Of a stretch of DNA of 64,000 nt, positions 28,301 through 35,839 are shown one piece after another (the stretch's first letter is position 1; each line of letters starts with the position of its first letter). The notes under the pieces are model-generated. The model was not told the DNA's origin. It did not search any database and saw nothing but the letters and a program-made list of their open reading frames with translations. Position numbers and translations under genes: made by a program. The DNA is taken from assembly GCF_001540865.1 (NCBI RefSeq), contig NC_033628.1:4326831-4390830 (forward strand), written 5' to 3'. The DNA is from Ananas comosus. Taxonomy: Eukaryota; Streptophyta; Magnoliopsida; Poales; Bromeliaceae.

Positions 28301-31300
28301 AAGGTCTAAACGGGGGAATCTTTAACACCCCAATAGTCCCACATCAGATGAGAAAATGATTCTGATTGGATTATATGAGGTCTCCACCCTAGTAATAATA
28401 ACTTGGCTTAAGCATTTTGGGCTAGTGGTTTGGGCCCATTGAGTTATTATTGCTAGCGGGTCGGGTAGTTGCAATTGGTATCGGAGCCGAATACCAGCCA
28501 GCAGTGTGAGAGCTAAATGCTATTCTAGTATATATGTCGGCCCACATCAGATAAAAAAGTAATTCCGATTGGATTATAAGAGACCTCTATCCTAATAATA
28601 ATAACTAGGCTTAAACATTTTGGGCCGGTGGGTTAGGTCCAATGAGTTATTATTGCTAGCAGGTCGGTTCTTTACAATTGGTATCATAGCCGAATATCAA
28701 CCGAAAGTGTGAGAGCTAAGTGCTATGCGGGACAAAATGCTACACCAACGGATTTAGTGGGAGCCACCTCTTGAACCCGTAGGAGCCATATCTAGAGTCT
28801 CACATCACTTGGTAATTCTGGCCTACATCCCTAACGAGGACGTCAGGATCTAAAAAGAGGGGGTCTGTAATACCCCAATAGTCCAACATCGGATAAGCTG
28901 AGTGGATTATGTGAGGCCTTCACCCTAGTAATAATAATTTAAGCATTTTAGGCCAGTGATTTGGGCCCAACGAGTTATTATTGCTAGCGGGTCGAGTAGT
29001 TGCAATTGGTATTAGAGCCGAATACCAACTGAAAATGTGAGAGCTAAGTGCTATTTTGGTCTATATGTTGTCCCATATCGGATGAAAAAATAATTTTGAT
29101 TGGATTATAAGAGACTTCTGCTATAATAATAATAACTGGGCTTAAACATTTTGAACCGGTGGTTTGGGTCTAACGAGTTATTATTGCTAGCATTTCGGGT
29201 CGTTACAATTGGTATCAAGTATCATAGCCAAATACCAGCCAGAAGTGTGAGTGCTAAGTGCTATGCCGGGCAAAGTGCTACACCAACGGGTTTGGTGGGA
29301 GCTATCTCTAGAGCCCGTAGGAGCCACCTCTAGAATCTGACACCGGGTATGGACCTGACGAGAACGTCAGGGTCTAAACAGGAGGAGTTTGTAATGCCCC
29401 AATATACCAAATAGGATGAGAAAATGATTCTGATGGGACTATATGAGGCCTCAATTCTAATAATAATAATTGGGCTTAAGCATTTTGAGCCGATGTTTTA
29501 GGCTCAACGAGTTATTATTTCTAGCTAGTAGGGTCGTTACAATTGGTATCAAGGTCGGATACCAGCCGAAAGTGTGAGAGCTAAATGCTATGCGGGACAA
29601 AGTGCTACACCCACGGATTTGGTGAGAGTCACCTCTTGAACCCGTAGGAGCCACCTCTAGAATCTCACATCGTCTGGTAATTCTATTATGCATTTGTGGT
29701 CTGATTTGGACCTGACGAGAACGTTAGTGTCTAAATGGGAGGAGTCTATAACATCCAATAGTCCTACATCAGATGAAAAAATGATTCTGATTGGATTATA
29801 TGACGCCTCCACCCTAGCAATAATAACTTGGATTAAGCATTTTGAGCTAGTGGTTTGGGCCTAACGAGTTATTATTGCTAGCGGGTCGGGTAGTTGCAAT
29901 TGGTGTCAAAGCCGAATACCGGCCGGAAGTGTGAGAGCAAGTGCTATTTTGGTCTATATGTCGTCCCACATCGGATAGAAAAATAATTATGATTGGATTA
30001 TAAGAGACTTCTACTCAAAGAATAATAACTGGGCTTAAGCATTTTGGGTCGGTGGTTTGGGTCTTACGAGTTATTATTGCTAGCAGGTCGGGTCATTACA
30101 ATTGGTATCATAGCCGAATACCGGCCGAAAGTTTGAGAGTTAAGTGCTATGCGGGGCAAAGTGCTACACCAACGGGTTTGGTGGGAGCCACCTCTTAAAC
30201 CTGCAGGAGCCACCACTAGTAGCCCACATCGTCTGGTAATTCTGTTTTGTATGTCTTTGATCTGGTTATGGACCTGACGAGGGCATCAGGATTTAAACAC
30301 CTGACGAGGGCATCAGGATTTAAACATGGGGAGTTTGTAACGCCCCAATAGTCCCACATCGAATAGAAAAATAAATTTTGTTGGAATATATAGGGCCTCC
30401 ATTATAGTAATAATAACTGGGCTTAAGCATTTTGGACTGATCTTTTGGGCTCAATGAGTTATTATGCTGGCAGGTCGGGTCGTTACATCCTACCAAGATA
30501 AAATGTGCGAGCAGCATAGCAAAGTTGAACATTGGCTAAAAGGTCCTTCAAAGAAAGAACATTATGTCATATTTCTTAATGTATTCCATATTTACTTAAT
30601 ATCAGCCTAGGAGGGTGGATAGCATAAGTGAGCCACAAGCATAATCTGTCCATTAAACTAGATTCTGGACTTCGTTGCATGAATATGCTATTTTCCTTTT
30701 CCCCTGTAATGTTGTTTCTCTGAAGATCAGAAAAAGTAGAAGCGTGTGTGCGTTGTGGGTTGGATTCAATTATATGCAATCATTCGACAGTTTCAACTCA
30801 GACCAAGCCATATTTAGTCTTGACTATTGTAGCATTGAGGAAATTTATTGTAGACAATATTAGCTTTCATTGTACTAGTTTGGGATAAGTTATTTTTAGT
30901 TCTTGATGTTTAGATTGGTTAAATTTGGGGCTAATCTTGTTCTTTAGAAGCTGCAATTAGTAGGTTTGAAGTTTTATAAATGTATAAATTACGTCATCCA
31001 TCACTGACAATGTGACAAAACATTGAACTACAAGCCACCTCTAATGACAGCTAGCTGATTTTGGTACTCATAATGGCCGGCTACAAATTATGGAGACGAG
31101 CATGCTTCTGATGTTTCTTAGTAAGTTCTCTCTTGATATTATCAGAGATGGCTCACTTCATACTTTGTCCTTCCAAACAAAATTATTATGTCACAAACTA
31201 TGGTTTGAATGTTCTAACATAACATCTTCTGCCGCAGTACGAATTTTCTTGAATGGTTTGTTATGCAAAAGATTGCTTTCGATCGGTTATCTTACTATGC

Positions 31301-32759
31301 ATTAAATTAAGGCCTTGTCCCTTTACATATTGTTGTTGTTCCCAAATATTGTAGTGACAAATTCAATAATATGATTCTGCACTATGTTCTTACACAGCAT
31401 GGCTGAAGATGCAGTTGATGCAGCCATAAAATCAGGCAGGCTAAAGCCCACTAATGGCTGTGTGACTGAACACCTTCGTATTGTAGGTGGAGATGGATGG
31501 GATCCAGCATTGTTTGCTATTCTTTCACAACATTATATATGCATGAAGAAGGCACGCAATGGAAAAGTTATCCCTGCAGTGATGGATACTGCTGTTTCGA
31601 AGCATTTGTCTCATTCTTATGGGACCTTGGCTGAACGAGTGGCTACAATTGCACAGGTTGAAAATTTTTTCCAGATAGCGCTTGTCCAAAAAATGCACAT
31701 GTATATTAGCAGCTCGTATCATCCTTTTCTTTCCCTTGTAAAATTCTGCATAATAGTATAATCTTTTTTACCTGGAGAAATTAATTATCCTACATGTTTT
31801 GAAAATTACCAACTTATCCCTCTGAAGTTGATATTATCATAATATGTATTTTCTAAATTTACAATTTACAATTTACAATTACATTTGATTTCTCAAATTT
31901 TATTAATGTTAGTCGACCATTAAAATTTGACTGTTCATTTCTTAAATGACTATTATGCCCTTCAAAAAAAGTCCCTTTAAATACTTTGAAGTCGAGTATT
32001 GCAGAATTGCTCAGGATTTATGGTTCTGTTGCAGCTGTGTAGAGAGGAAAGAGGAGTGACAAATATGATTATTTTGAAAATAAGTTTAGTTACGTCAAAT
32101 TAGCGTGATAAATTGCAAATATAAGATGACAAGCATAGTGAGACTCGGTAAGCTATCTAGAATTTAATATGAAAAGAAGCAACAAGCAACTTGCATGGAA
32201 AAGATCTTTGCATGGAAAGATCTTTACAAACCTTACTGTTTTGTAGTCTTCTTTGCTTCTTCGATTAATTATGTAATTGAAGGCAAATTGGTTAATTGAT
32301 TTGAGTATTTTCTGAGGGTTTTTTGTATTTTAGCCTTTTTCTAATGTTGTCTTACTAACTCTTCTGTTCTTGTAGAATGAGAATCTAGGAAAGCGGCTCG
32401 CTCATGGATACCCATATCTAGAGGCCGAGGTCGCATATTGTGCTCATAACGAGTACTGCGAAACTGCAGTGGATTTCATTGCTCGGAGATCTCGGCTCGC
32501 TTTCCTTGACACTGATGCAGCACGACAGGCACTTCCCCGCATAATTCAAATCTTAGCTTCCGAGCACAAGTGGGATAAGGCTCGACAGAATCTAGAACTT
32601 GAAAAAGCTAAAGAATTTTTAGAAACTTTTAAATCATACAAAAATGCACAGTTAACAGACGGAAAACATGCTGGTAAGCAATATTTCCTTCTTCAATGTA
32701 TTATTGCTTCAAAAATTGTGTGCTAATATTGTTATTTTGGTGTTTTTTCAGGGAAGTGA
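180..32759 (+). CDS. SDP6: FAD-dependent glycerol-3-phosphate dehydrogenase, mitochondrial (7 exons)
   Basis: Coding exons are 180-537, 5935-6408, 25197-25528, 26334-26494, 31398-31656, 32376-32673 and 32752-32759. All junctions are GT-AG, phases agree, and the total is 1890 bp, 629 residues plus stop, which matches the usual plant SDP6 length. The enzyme oxidises glycerol 3-phosphate to dihydroxyacetone phosphate at the inner mitochondrial membrane and passes electrons to ubiquinone; in plants it is needed to use glycerol from seed oil. Residues 1-70 are Ala/Arg-rich like a mitochondrial presequence. The FAD-binding GGGATGCG lies at residues 78-85 and the [13 protein letters not shown] segment follows; later blocks include [24 protein letters not shown] and [16 protein letters not shown]. 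The start at 180 is chosen because the upstream in-frame ATG (51) would precede the presequence with non-conserved residues. The gene is stretched by introns of 5.4, 18.8 and 4.9 kb filled with transposons, yet no coding lesion is seen. Confidence 0.96.
741..799. repeat. (TA)n microsatellite
   Basis: About 29 TA dinucleotides in SDP6 intron 1, directly abutting the left end of a long-TIR MITE. Confidence 0.95.
801..1341. mobile_element. MITE with ~150-bp terminal inverted repeats
   Basis: The left end (tctggctactatactatta) and the reverse complement of the right end (tagggctactatactatta) match, and the similarity continues for about 150 bp with scattered changes. Each arm also holds a small internal palindrome built on ttatgagtac / gtactcataa. 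There is no coding capacity. TA microsatellites on both sides suggest TA target preference (Tc1/mariner or PIF type), but an exact TSD cannot be defined inside a TA tract. A partial relative is at 58880-58970. Confidence 0.85.
1342..1378. repeat. (TA)n microsatellite
   Basis: Interrupted TA repeat at the right edge of the MITE, leading into a Cassandra-type LTR fragment. Confidence 0.85.
1379..1509 (+). mobile_element. Cassandra-type TRIM LTR fragment carrying a 5S-like promoter
   Basis: Aligns with the LTRs at 8360-8501 and 8724-8899. It contains a 5S-rRNA-like stretch (ttctaggatggatgaacc, about 1470-1490) followed by ggaagt, and ends gcgtcaca as these LTRs do. The 5' part of the LTR is lost in the TA tract. 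LTRs with an embedded 5S polymerase III promoter are the hallmark of Cassandra elements. Confidence 0.8.
1510..3333. other. Intron 1 sequence, no recognised feature
   Basis: AT-rich intronic DNA. Short open frames (for example 2596-2847) have no recognisable similarity and look random. Confidence 0.6.
3339..4392 (-). mobile_element. Solo LTR, Copia/SIRE-like
   Basis: Begins tg and ends ca, 1054 bp, flanked by the perfect 5-bp duplication aatac (3334-3338 and 4393-4397). On the - strand it starts TGTTGGATTTTATCC and ends near a C-rich run (caccccccccct), as SIRE/Maximus-type Copia LTRs do. No internal region is present, so this is a solo LTR left by LTR-LTR recombination in intron 1. Confidence 0.85.
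4398..5934. other. Remainder of intron 1
   Basis: AT-rich with no convincing element or gene. The frame at 4829-5098 has no recognised similarity. A pyrimidine tract and TTCAG acceptor close the intron. Confidence 0.55.
5935..6408 (+). CDS. SDP6: SDP6 exon 2: substrate/FAD domain
   Basis: Starts after TTCAG at 5934 and encodes [19 protein letters not shown] through ARIRDTLSG, highly conserved in plant SDP6. It ends TCAG before GTAGAAG, phase 1. Reading on past the donor gives a short unrelated tail and a stop. Confidence 0.95.
6687..7210 (+). repeat. Copia A 5' LTR (right end lost)
   Basis: Aligns along its length with 23362-23964, sharing the tgcattatataatgcatact block. Its last ~50 bp appear replaced by the Cassandra-type insertion, so the exact right edge is uncertain. 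Confidence 0.85.
7211..8899 (+). mobile_element. Cassandra-type TRIM with 5S-like LTRs, split by a hAT element
   Basis: LTR1 is 7211-7240 plus 8360-8501; LTR2 is 8724-8899; they share the sequence around cattttgggcg and ctacgcctaagagg. Each LTR carries a 5S-rRNA-like internal promoter (ctaggatgagtgacctcc in LTR1; 8841-8891 in LTR2). A primer-binding-like sequence (gtatcagaatt) follows LTR1, and tggtatcagagcc, complementary to initiator Met-tRNA, follows LTR2. The internal region is only about 220 bp and non-coding, as in TRIMs. A hAT element (7241-8351) sits inside LTR1. The left edge is approximate. Confidence 0.8.
7241..8351. mobile_element. Non-autonomous hAT element, GGCAC-rich family, copy 1
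   Basis: Terminal inverted repeats caaggtttaaagtgc / gcactttaaacctta, flanked by gtttcata (7233-7240) and gttttata (8352-8359), an 8-bp duplication with one mismatch. Subterminal regions are full of GGCAC/GTGCC repeats and the core is AT-rich. No transposase. Same family as 10920-12218 and 48871-49767. Excising it restores the Cassandra LTR. Confidence 0.88.
9000..9640 (+). pseudogene. Copia A gag remnant
   Basis: The frames around 9060-9640 match the Copia gag (UBN2) region, including [20 protein letters not shown] (from about 9226). A degenerate zinc knuckle ([18 protein letters not shown], about 9560-9615) has lost the usual Gly-His. There are several frame changes and stops. Confidence 0.8.
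9695..10310 (+). pseudogene. Copia A protease and pre-integrase remnant
   Basis: Encodes [18 protein letters not shown], the Copia aspartic-protease active-site region (D-S-A), then [20 protein letters not shown] and the pre-integrase segment. The sequence is cut at DTLDYIH by the hAT element at 10330 and resumes at 12251. Confidence 0.85.
10330..12250. mobile_element. hAT-type element inserted in Copia A integrase, itself carrying a hAT
   Basis: Starts tagacatggcaa, ends ttgccaaatcta, and is flanked by a perfect 8-bp duplication atattcat (10322-10329 and 12251-12258). Removing it rejoins the Copia frame DTLDYIH-SDL. It has no transposase; short direct gggtac-type motifs lie near both ends. 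The 10920-12218 element is nested within it. Confidence 0.88.
10920..12218. mobile_element. Non-autonomous hAT element, GGCAC-rich family, copy 2
   Basis: Ends aaaggatttaagtgcc and ggcacttaaatccttg form inverted repeats; flanks cccttagg (10912-10919) and cccgtagg (12219-12226) are an 8-bp duplication with one mismatch. Related to 7241-8351 and 48871-49767. The frame 11666-11878 is Ser/Pro-rich and not a recognised protein. Confidence 0.86.
12251..13224 (+). pseudogene. Copia A integrase remnant
   Basis: Continues the integrase domain: [20 protein letters not shown], then a damaged ILHSRME segment and the GCS/LVYW region, then [14 protein letters not shown] (about 12690-12735), the C-terminal GKxPSY-like region. 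There are many stops. It is interrupted at 13224 by Copia B. Confidence 0.8.
13559..14639. mobile_element. Mutator-like MITE with AT-palindromic core
   Basis: Left end gggttaattacaccattggt matches the inverted right end around accaatgatgtaattaacc; flanks carry a perfect 9-bp duplication gataagtaa (13550-13558 and 14640-14648), the size made by Mutator superfamily transposases. The core (about 13750-14410) is a 650-bp run of degenerate aaatttaaattcaaa-type words with strong self-complementarity. No coding capacity. Confidence 0.87.
14649..15614 (-). pseudogene. Copia B reverse transcriptase/RNase H remnant
   Basis: [15 protein letters not shown], then YVEDILITG (canonical YVDD; a catalytic Asp is changed to Glu), [20 protein letters not shown], and the RNase H region with YRALAKT-like and [12 protein letters not shown]. 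Two frames and several stops. Confidence 0.85.
16010..17098 (-). pseudogene. Copia B integrase remnant
   Basis: Contains [29 protein letters not shown] (core Asp), [20 protein letters not shown] (core Glu region) and the C-terminal [16 protein letters not shown] segment with [15 protein letters not shown] frameshift lies near 16830 and stops occur near 16010. Confidence 0.85.
17307..17861 (-). pseudogene. Copia B protease region
   Basis: [15 protein letters not shown] is the Copia aspartic protease site (DSG intact); it is followed by [14 protein letters not shown] and [20 protein letters not shown]. An overlapping frame (17435-18127) is only a shadow. Confidence 0.85.
18204..18686 (-). pseudogene. 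Copia B gag (N-terminal part)
   Basis: ATG at 18686 lies about 35 bp inside the LTR/primer-binding site. Encodes [18 protein letters not shown] (Copia gag-N) and [21 protein letters not shown], then [11 protein letters not shown] of UBN2. It ends at a stop near 18204, after which the frame changes. Confidence 0.85.
18922..19526 (+). pseudogene. Copia A reverse transcriptase, N-terminal part
   Basis: Resumes right of Copia B with [12 protein letters not shown] and [16 protein letters not shown], then [15 protein letters not shown] and ends at LLLYVDNM. The catalytic YVDD reads YVDN. Several stops. The gypsy fragment at 19527 cuts the gene exactly after this motif. Confidence 0.85.
19527..21779 (-). 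mobile_element. Gypsy (chromovirus-like) 3' LTR plus internal end, nested in Copia A
   Basis: On the - strand an internal tail (TCGAGAGCTAAGG) leads to a polypurine tract aggaggggagga (21696-21707) and then an LTR starting TGTAACACTCC at 21695 and running about 2.17 kb to 19527. The rest of the element is absent. It is bracketed by the 8-bp repeat acaatatg (19519-19526 and 21780-21787), odd for an LTR element (normally 5 bp). The LTR has imperfect repeats around gaggc/gtgca (20215-20355) and a (CGA)n run near 21353-21372. Confidence 0.8.
21780..22111 (+). pseudogene. Copia A reverse transcriptase, C-terminal part
   Basis: [15 protein letters not shown] continues directly from YVDNM once the gypsy fragment is removed, then [20 protein letters not shown] and SSAIGSLMC. 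Interrupted by the TRIM at 22112 within the GSLMYAM-type motif. Confidence 0.85.
22112..22635 (+). mobile_element. TRIM element (single complete copy)
   Basis: LTRs 22112-22275 and 22481-22635 begin tgtaacgc and share tttggrcccaacgag-type sequence; ggtatcagagac follows the first LTR as primer-binding site. The internal region is about 205 bp and non-coding. Flanks atgtg (22107-22111) and atgcg (22636-22640) differ at one base. Same family as the array at 27465-30487. Removing it rejoins the Copia frame. Confidence 0.87.
22641..23230 (+). pseudogene. Copia A RNase H and pol end
   Basis: [20 protein letters not shown], then the RNase H region with [17 protein letters not shown] and a KHVDVK segment, and ADMLTK at the end. 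A purine-rich stretch (aaggtggagat) directly precedes the 3' LTR at 23362. Confidence 0.85.
23362..23964 (+). repeat. Copia A 3' LTR
   Basis: 603 bp, starts tgttagattg and ends gttgtaaca, followed by the TSD aacaga. It contains the palindrome tgcattatataatgca and a short internal tandem duplication of gattttcggctgtacacgat (near 23690 and 23721). Confidence 0.9.
23971..25196. other. Intron 2 end, no recognised feature
   Basis: AT-rich intron DNA between Copia A and exon 3. No gene or element recognised. Confidence 0.55.
25197..25528 (+). CDS. SDP6: SDP6 exon 3
   Basis: Begins after CTATCAG with GC AAA GAG TTT and encodes [20 protein letters not shown] through [11 protein letters not shown]. 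It is separated from exon 2 by 18.8 kb of nested transposons, but phase and conserved sequence continue exactly. Confidence 0.95.
26334..26494 (+). CDS. SDP6: SDP6 exon 4: SAWSGIRPL and GGKWTTYR block
   Basis: Starts after CTTCAG and encodes [20 protein letters not shown] to TGGKWTTYR, the C-terminal part of the FAD domain. It ends AG before GTAAGAAG, phase 2. Confidence 0.95.
26630..27213 (-). mobile_element. LTR-like fragment in SDP6 intron 4
   Basis: On the - strand it starts TGTTGAGCTAATTATATTGG and contains the aaccacgtaaatcc-type segment common in plant LTRs. No TSD could be defined and no coding region is present. Possibly a solo Copia LTR; the left edge is approximate. Confidence 0.5.
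27465..30487 (+). mobile_element. Tandem TRIM array, about 11 LTR units
   Basis: LTR-like units (about 140-155 bp) lie at about 27465-27616, 27653-27776 (5' cut), 27985-28138, 28321-28473, 28538-28676, 28866-29004, 29067-29207, 29390-29541, 29747-29898, 29961-30100 and 30336-30487. Each ends near tattattgctagcgggtcgg and is mostly followed by ggtatcagagcc, the primer-binding site. Spacers alternate between long (about 180-235 bp) and short (about 35-65 bp) forms, giving a higher-order pattern. The whole array, not each unit, is bracketed by the 5-bp duplication tccta (27460-27464 and 30488-30492). Non-coding. Confidence 0.9.
30493..31397. other. Intron 4 end, no recognised feature
   Basis: No element or gene recognised; ends in the exon 5 acceptor. 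Confidence 0.55.
31398..31656 (+). CDS. SDP6: SDP6 exon 5: start of C-terminal helical domain
   Basis: Starts after ACACAG with C ATG GCT, giving [18 protein letters not shown]. It runs to [15 protein letters not shown] and ends before GTTGAAAA. This is the alpha-glycerophosphate oxidase C-terminal domain. Confidence 0.94.
32376..32673 (+). CDS. SDP6: SDP6 exon 6: C-terminal domain
   Basis: Starts after TTGTAG with [20 protein letters not shown] and encodes the [19 protein letters not shown] block typical of this family, then a [16 protein letters not shown] tail. It ends CTG before GTAAGC. Confidence 0.95.
32752..32759 (+). CDS. SDP6: SDP6 exon 7: eight coding bases plus 3' UTR
   Basis: After a 78-bp intron and the acceptor TTTTTTCAG, the bases GG AAG TGA complete a Gly codon, add Lys and stop. 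The ending DGKHAGK fits the plant family. The acceptor is strong; a retained intron would add about 17 residues instead. Confidence 0.8.
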
Positions 32760-33070
32760 TCTAAATAACTTCTCAACAAATAAAAATAATTAGAAGCTCC
32801 GCAACTTGGATTCAATTCTATTTAAAGAGGCAGCTTTGAAGATATTCAATTCATTTTGATGGCGAAAAAACATCTTCTTTTTGTACATTTGCTGGCCAAT
32901 TGATACAAATAGAGAGGTTAGTAATAAAATCACGGTGAAATTTAAGAGATTGTACTTGTTCCTGGGTTTTACTCCAAAAACAGCTTTTAACAGGTTGGTC
33001 TTTAAATTCTTTATAAAGTATGCAAAATATATTTTTCCGTCCTCACTTATTGAATAGCATGATTTGGTGT

Positions 33071-33655
33071 TGTTGACGCCAAATTTCGGCAATCAGATTG
33101 AAGGAGCGATGGATGATCTCAGCCGCTTGGCATTTGATAAGAGATAGCCATCCCAGAGTTTTAGGGTTTGGCCGAAATTATTGGGATTCATTTTCTAAAT
33201 GAGATGCAGGCGATTTTGAGTCGGATTGGAGAGGTTGTAAATACATCAAGTTAGGTGAGCAGAAAGGACCCTTTTTTCAAACATTCAAAAATAAAATTCA
33301 CTTTCTTGAGAAACAGTAGAGTGGTAGAAGTAGCCTTCGGCAGCTTCAATCGTTAGTCGTTTGGGAGTTTCTAATAGTAGTCTTTATTGATGCAGTAGTT
33401 TAGTCGGGAGTTTCGGTAGTTTTTCAGCTTTCAGCTGAAAGTCCTAGGTTTCTAGGGCTCTCCAATTCGACTGAGAGATCACCCTCTCCAGCAGTTTTAA
33501 GTTCGGCCCGAGTCTAGCGGCTGAATGTGGCATTCTTTAGGAAGCCAAGTCCCAGCGGAGAACTCAGTATGAATCGCTTTAGGCTCCTTCATTGTAATTC
33601 TTTTAACTTCGGCAATGGAGTTCAATTTATTTTATTTTGCAAATATATTTCTGGC
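33071..33655 (+). repeat. LTR-like arm, left of an inverted pair
   Basis: Starts tgttgacgccaaatttcggc. Its sequence (for example tctttaggaagccaagtccc, near 33534) matches the reverse complement of 35195-35839 at roughly 75-80% by eye. Lies about 310 bp downstream of the SDP6 stop codon. Confidence 0.75.
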
Positions 33656-34525
33656 ACACACAATAGGACACGTAGAAAGGGGCACAGATCTTGACCTCGA
33701 CAGCCGTAGTGAATATAAGGAGTTGAAAGAATACTGACAATAGCGCCTCGAAAAACATACAACAGACAAACAAACAATTTTGAGGGGGCCTCTGATGCCA
33801 CGGTGTCGCCGAGGCCTCCCACAGCTCCGCCTGCTTCGGATGCATTAGCCTTTGGCGACTTTGCGGCTATGAGGGCATCCTTGCTGGACATCCAGGCCTG
33901 AATGGAGGTCATCACTCAGGACATACAATAGTAAGGTCGGGTGGTCATGGACATAATGATCGCCAAGTAGAGAATGGTCGAGAGGCTTACAGAGCTGAGG
34001 CCTTACCGCAGCAGAAGCTGCCGAACAACAATCATCCTCTAGTACAGTAGCAACAAATGGTGAAACAAGCCGAAAAGAACGTGAACCAGCACAATGTGAT
34101 TGTCGAGAATCACACCGGCAGGTTCGGCCACCAACCGAACAATCAAGCTGAAAACTTTCCGGACAAAAACTTCCAAGCCAACAACCCTCCATATATTAGG
34201 GGTTACAGGCATTGGAGCCTATAGCGGAACGACTTTGTCCCGCGCTCGACCAGGCCGAGAGATCTGGAGATCCACAACGGCCAAAGAAATAATGTGGATT
34301 ATATTTGGGCCGGAATGATCAGCGGATCCCTCCACAGTACTAGCCTACCGAGGCCAAACTGGAATTAAATTGGAGGATTGAAGAACCCCTTCGAACCTAA
34401 TTTGGCCTAAACAACAGGTGCTATGAGCGGCCCATGCACAGGCCACCATAACCCACAGAGATCGATAGAAAAATTTTGTTTGCAAACTATAATGAGTCGA
34501 ACTCCTTATTGTGGAAGTTAAAGAA
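33656..34525. mobile_element. Internal remnant between inverted LTR-like arms
   Basis: Contains gag-like low-complexity coding fragments (Ala/Pro/Asn/Gln-rich) without an intact frame or recognisable domain. Probably a non-autonomous gypsy-type element. Its last 160 bp (34365-34525) recur at 35068-35231. Confidence 0.5.
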
Positions 34526-35066
34526 TATTGTTCGTCATAAGTTTGGGCCTGTTTGGTTCAGCTCTTTGATCCAATCTTAAATTAGAACCCCAGATTGGAA
34601 ATTGAATCAGTAAGAAATAAAAAATTATTCCACACACATTCCAATTTATATTTAGAATACAAGTTTGAAATTAAATTTCCAGCTTCAAATTTTCACTGAC
34701 GTCGCTATATGATCCATGATCTTTATTGCACAATGCCATTAAACAACAAAGACATTATAATCGTTCGTTGATATAAAGGGCTGTCGCATTGTGCCTGAAC
34801 TAAGAAAGATATAATTCCTATAACTTTGATCTAACTTTCTCAATGAGTTCCCTCCTTAGGATTTTCCCCGAAACTGATTTCGGCACGCTGTTAACGAAGG
34901 TAACTCTTCTCAATCTCTTAAAAGGAGCAACCTGTAATCGTGGAACAAAATTAAGGTAATAAAACGCAGCTTTGAATAAAGCATAACTCTTACAGAAAAA
35001 TTCGCATACATACATACAGGGATAAGATGTTCAGAATGGTATATCTCACTATTGTTGTGTGAAATC
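34526..35066 (-). repeat. Second copy of the ligase gene 3' end
   Basis: 541 bp nearly identical (roughly 2-3% differences) to 42325-42870, covering the 3' flank, last coding exon and part of the last intron of the ligase gene. It stops at a single N (35067). Confidence 0.93.
34818..34931 (-). pseudogene. Duplicate terminal exon of the 4CL-like gene
   Basis: Encodes the same 37 residues, [20 protein letters not shown] onward to RSKL and stop, as 42618-42731, with a conserved acceptor. No other ligase exons accompany it, so it cannot be expressed as a ligase. Likely an unmerged allele or a misassembly rather than a true gene fragment. Confidence 0.9.
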
Positions 35067-35231
35067 NTTAAATTGGAGGATTGAAGAACCCCTTCGAACC
35101 TAATTTGGCCTAAACAACAGGTGCTATGAGCGGCCCATGCACAGGCCACCATAACCCACAGAAGAGATCGATAGAAAAATTTTGTTTGCAAACTATAATG
35201 AGTCGAACTCCTTATTGTGGAAGTTAAAAGA
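35067..35231. other. Single N and repeated 160-bp contig edge
   Basis: One N at 35067 is followed by a direct repeat of 34365-34525 (ggaggattgaagaacccctt onward). This is the signature of two overlapping contig ends joined without merging. Confidence 0.85.
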
Positions 35232-35839
35232 ATTACACTGAAAGGAGCCGCAAGCGATTGTACCTGGGTTCTCTGCTGGGACTTGACCTCCTAAAGAATG
35301 CTACATTTGGCCGCTTGGCTTGGACCAAACTTTGAAACTACTGAAAATGGTCACCTCTCGGTCGAATTTGAGTGCCTAGGAAACCTAGAACTTGGGCCGG
35401 AAGGTGAAAAACTGTCAGAACCTCCCTGACTAAACTACTGCAGAAACAACGACCACTACTACTACTGGAAACTTCGAACTAAACTACCGAAAGCTAGAAC
35501 TACCGAAGGGTACTTCTATTACTCTTCTTCTGTCTCTCAAGAAAATAAATTAGATTTTTGAATGTTTGGAAAAAAAAAAAAGGCCTTTCTACTCATCTGA
35601 CCTGACTTGAGGTATTCATAGCCTCTGCCTCTTCCAATCTGACTCCGAGTCCACGAGAATCTTGGCCAAATCCTGAAATCTCCGGGCATGGTTATCTCTT
35701 TCCTTACGCCGGACGGCCGATGTCACCCATTCACTTCAAATCCAAGACCTCTCTTTCCTGATTCAAGCTAATCTCCTCATCAAAACACCAACAACTCAGA
35801 TTATTTATCACCCTAGACGAGCCAAATTTAGCATCAACA
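35195..35839 (-). repeat. LTR-like arm, right of an inverted pair
   Basis: On the - strand starts TGTTGATGCTAAATTTGGC; inverted relative of 33071-33655. The two arms point towards each other, unlike the direct LTRs of a normal retrotransposon. Confidence 0.75.

Noticed and set aside
27465..30487. CRISPR-like repeat array or satellite
   Set aside because: Repeats are LTRs of 140-155 bp with tRNA primer-binding sites in a plant genome; spacers are related to each other.
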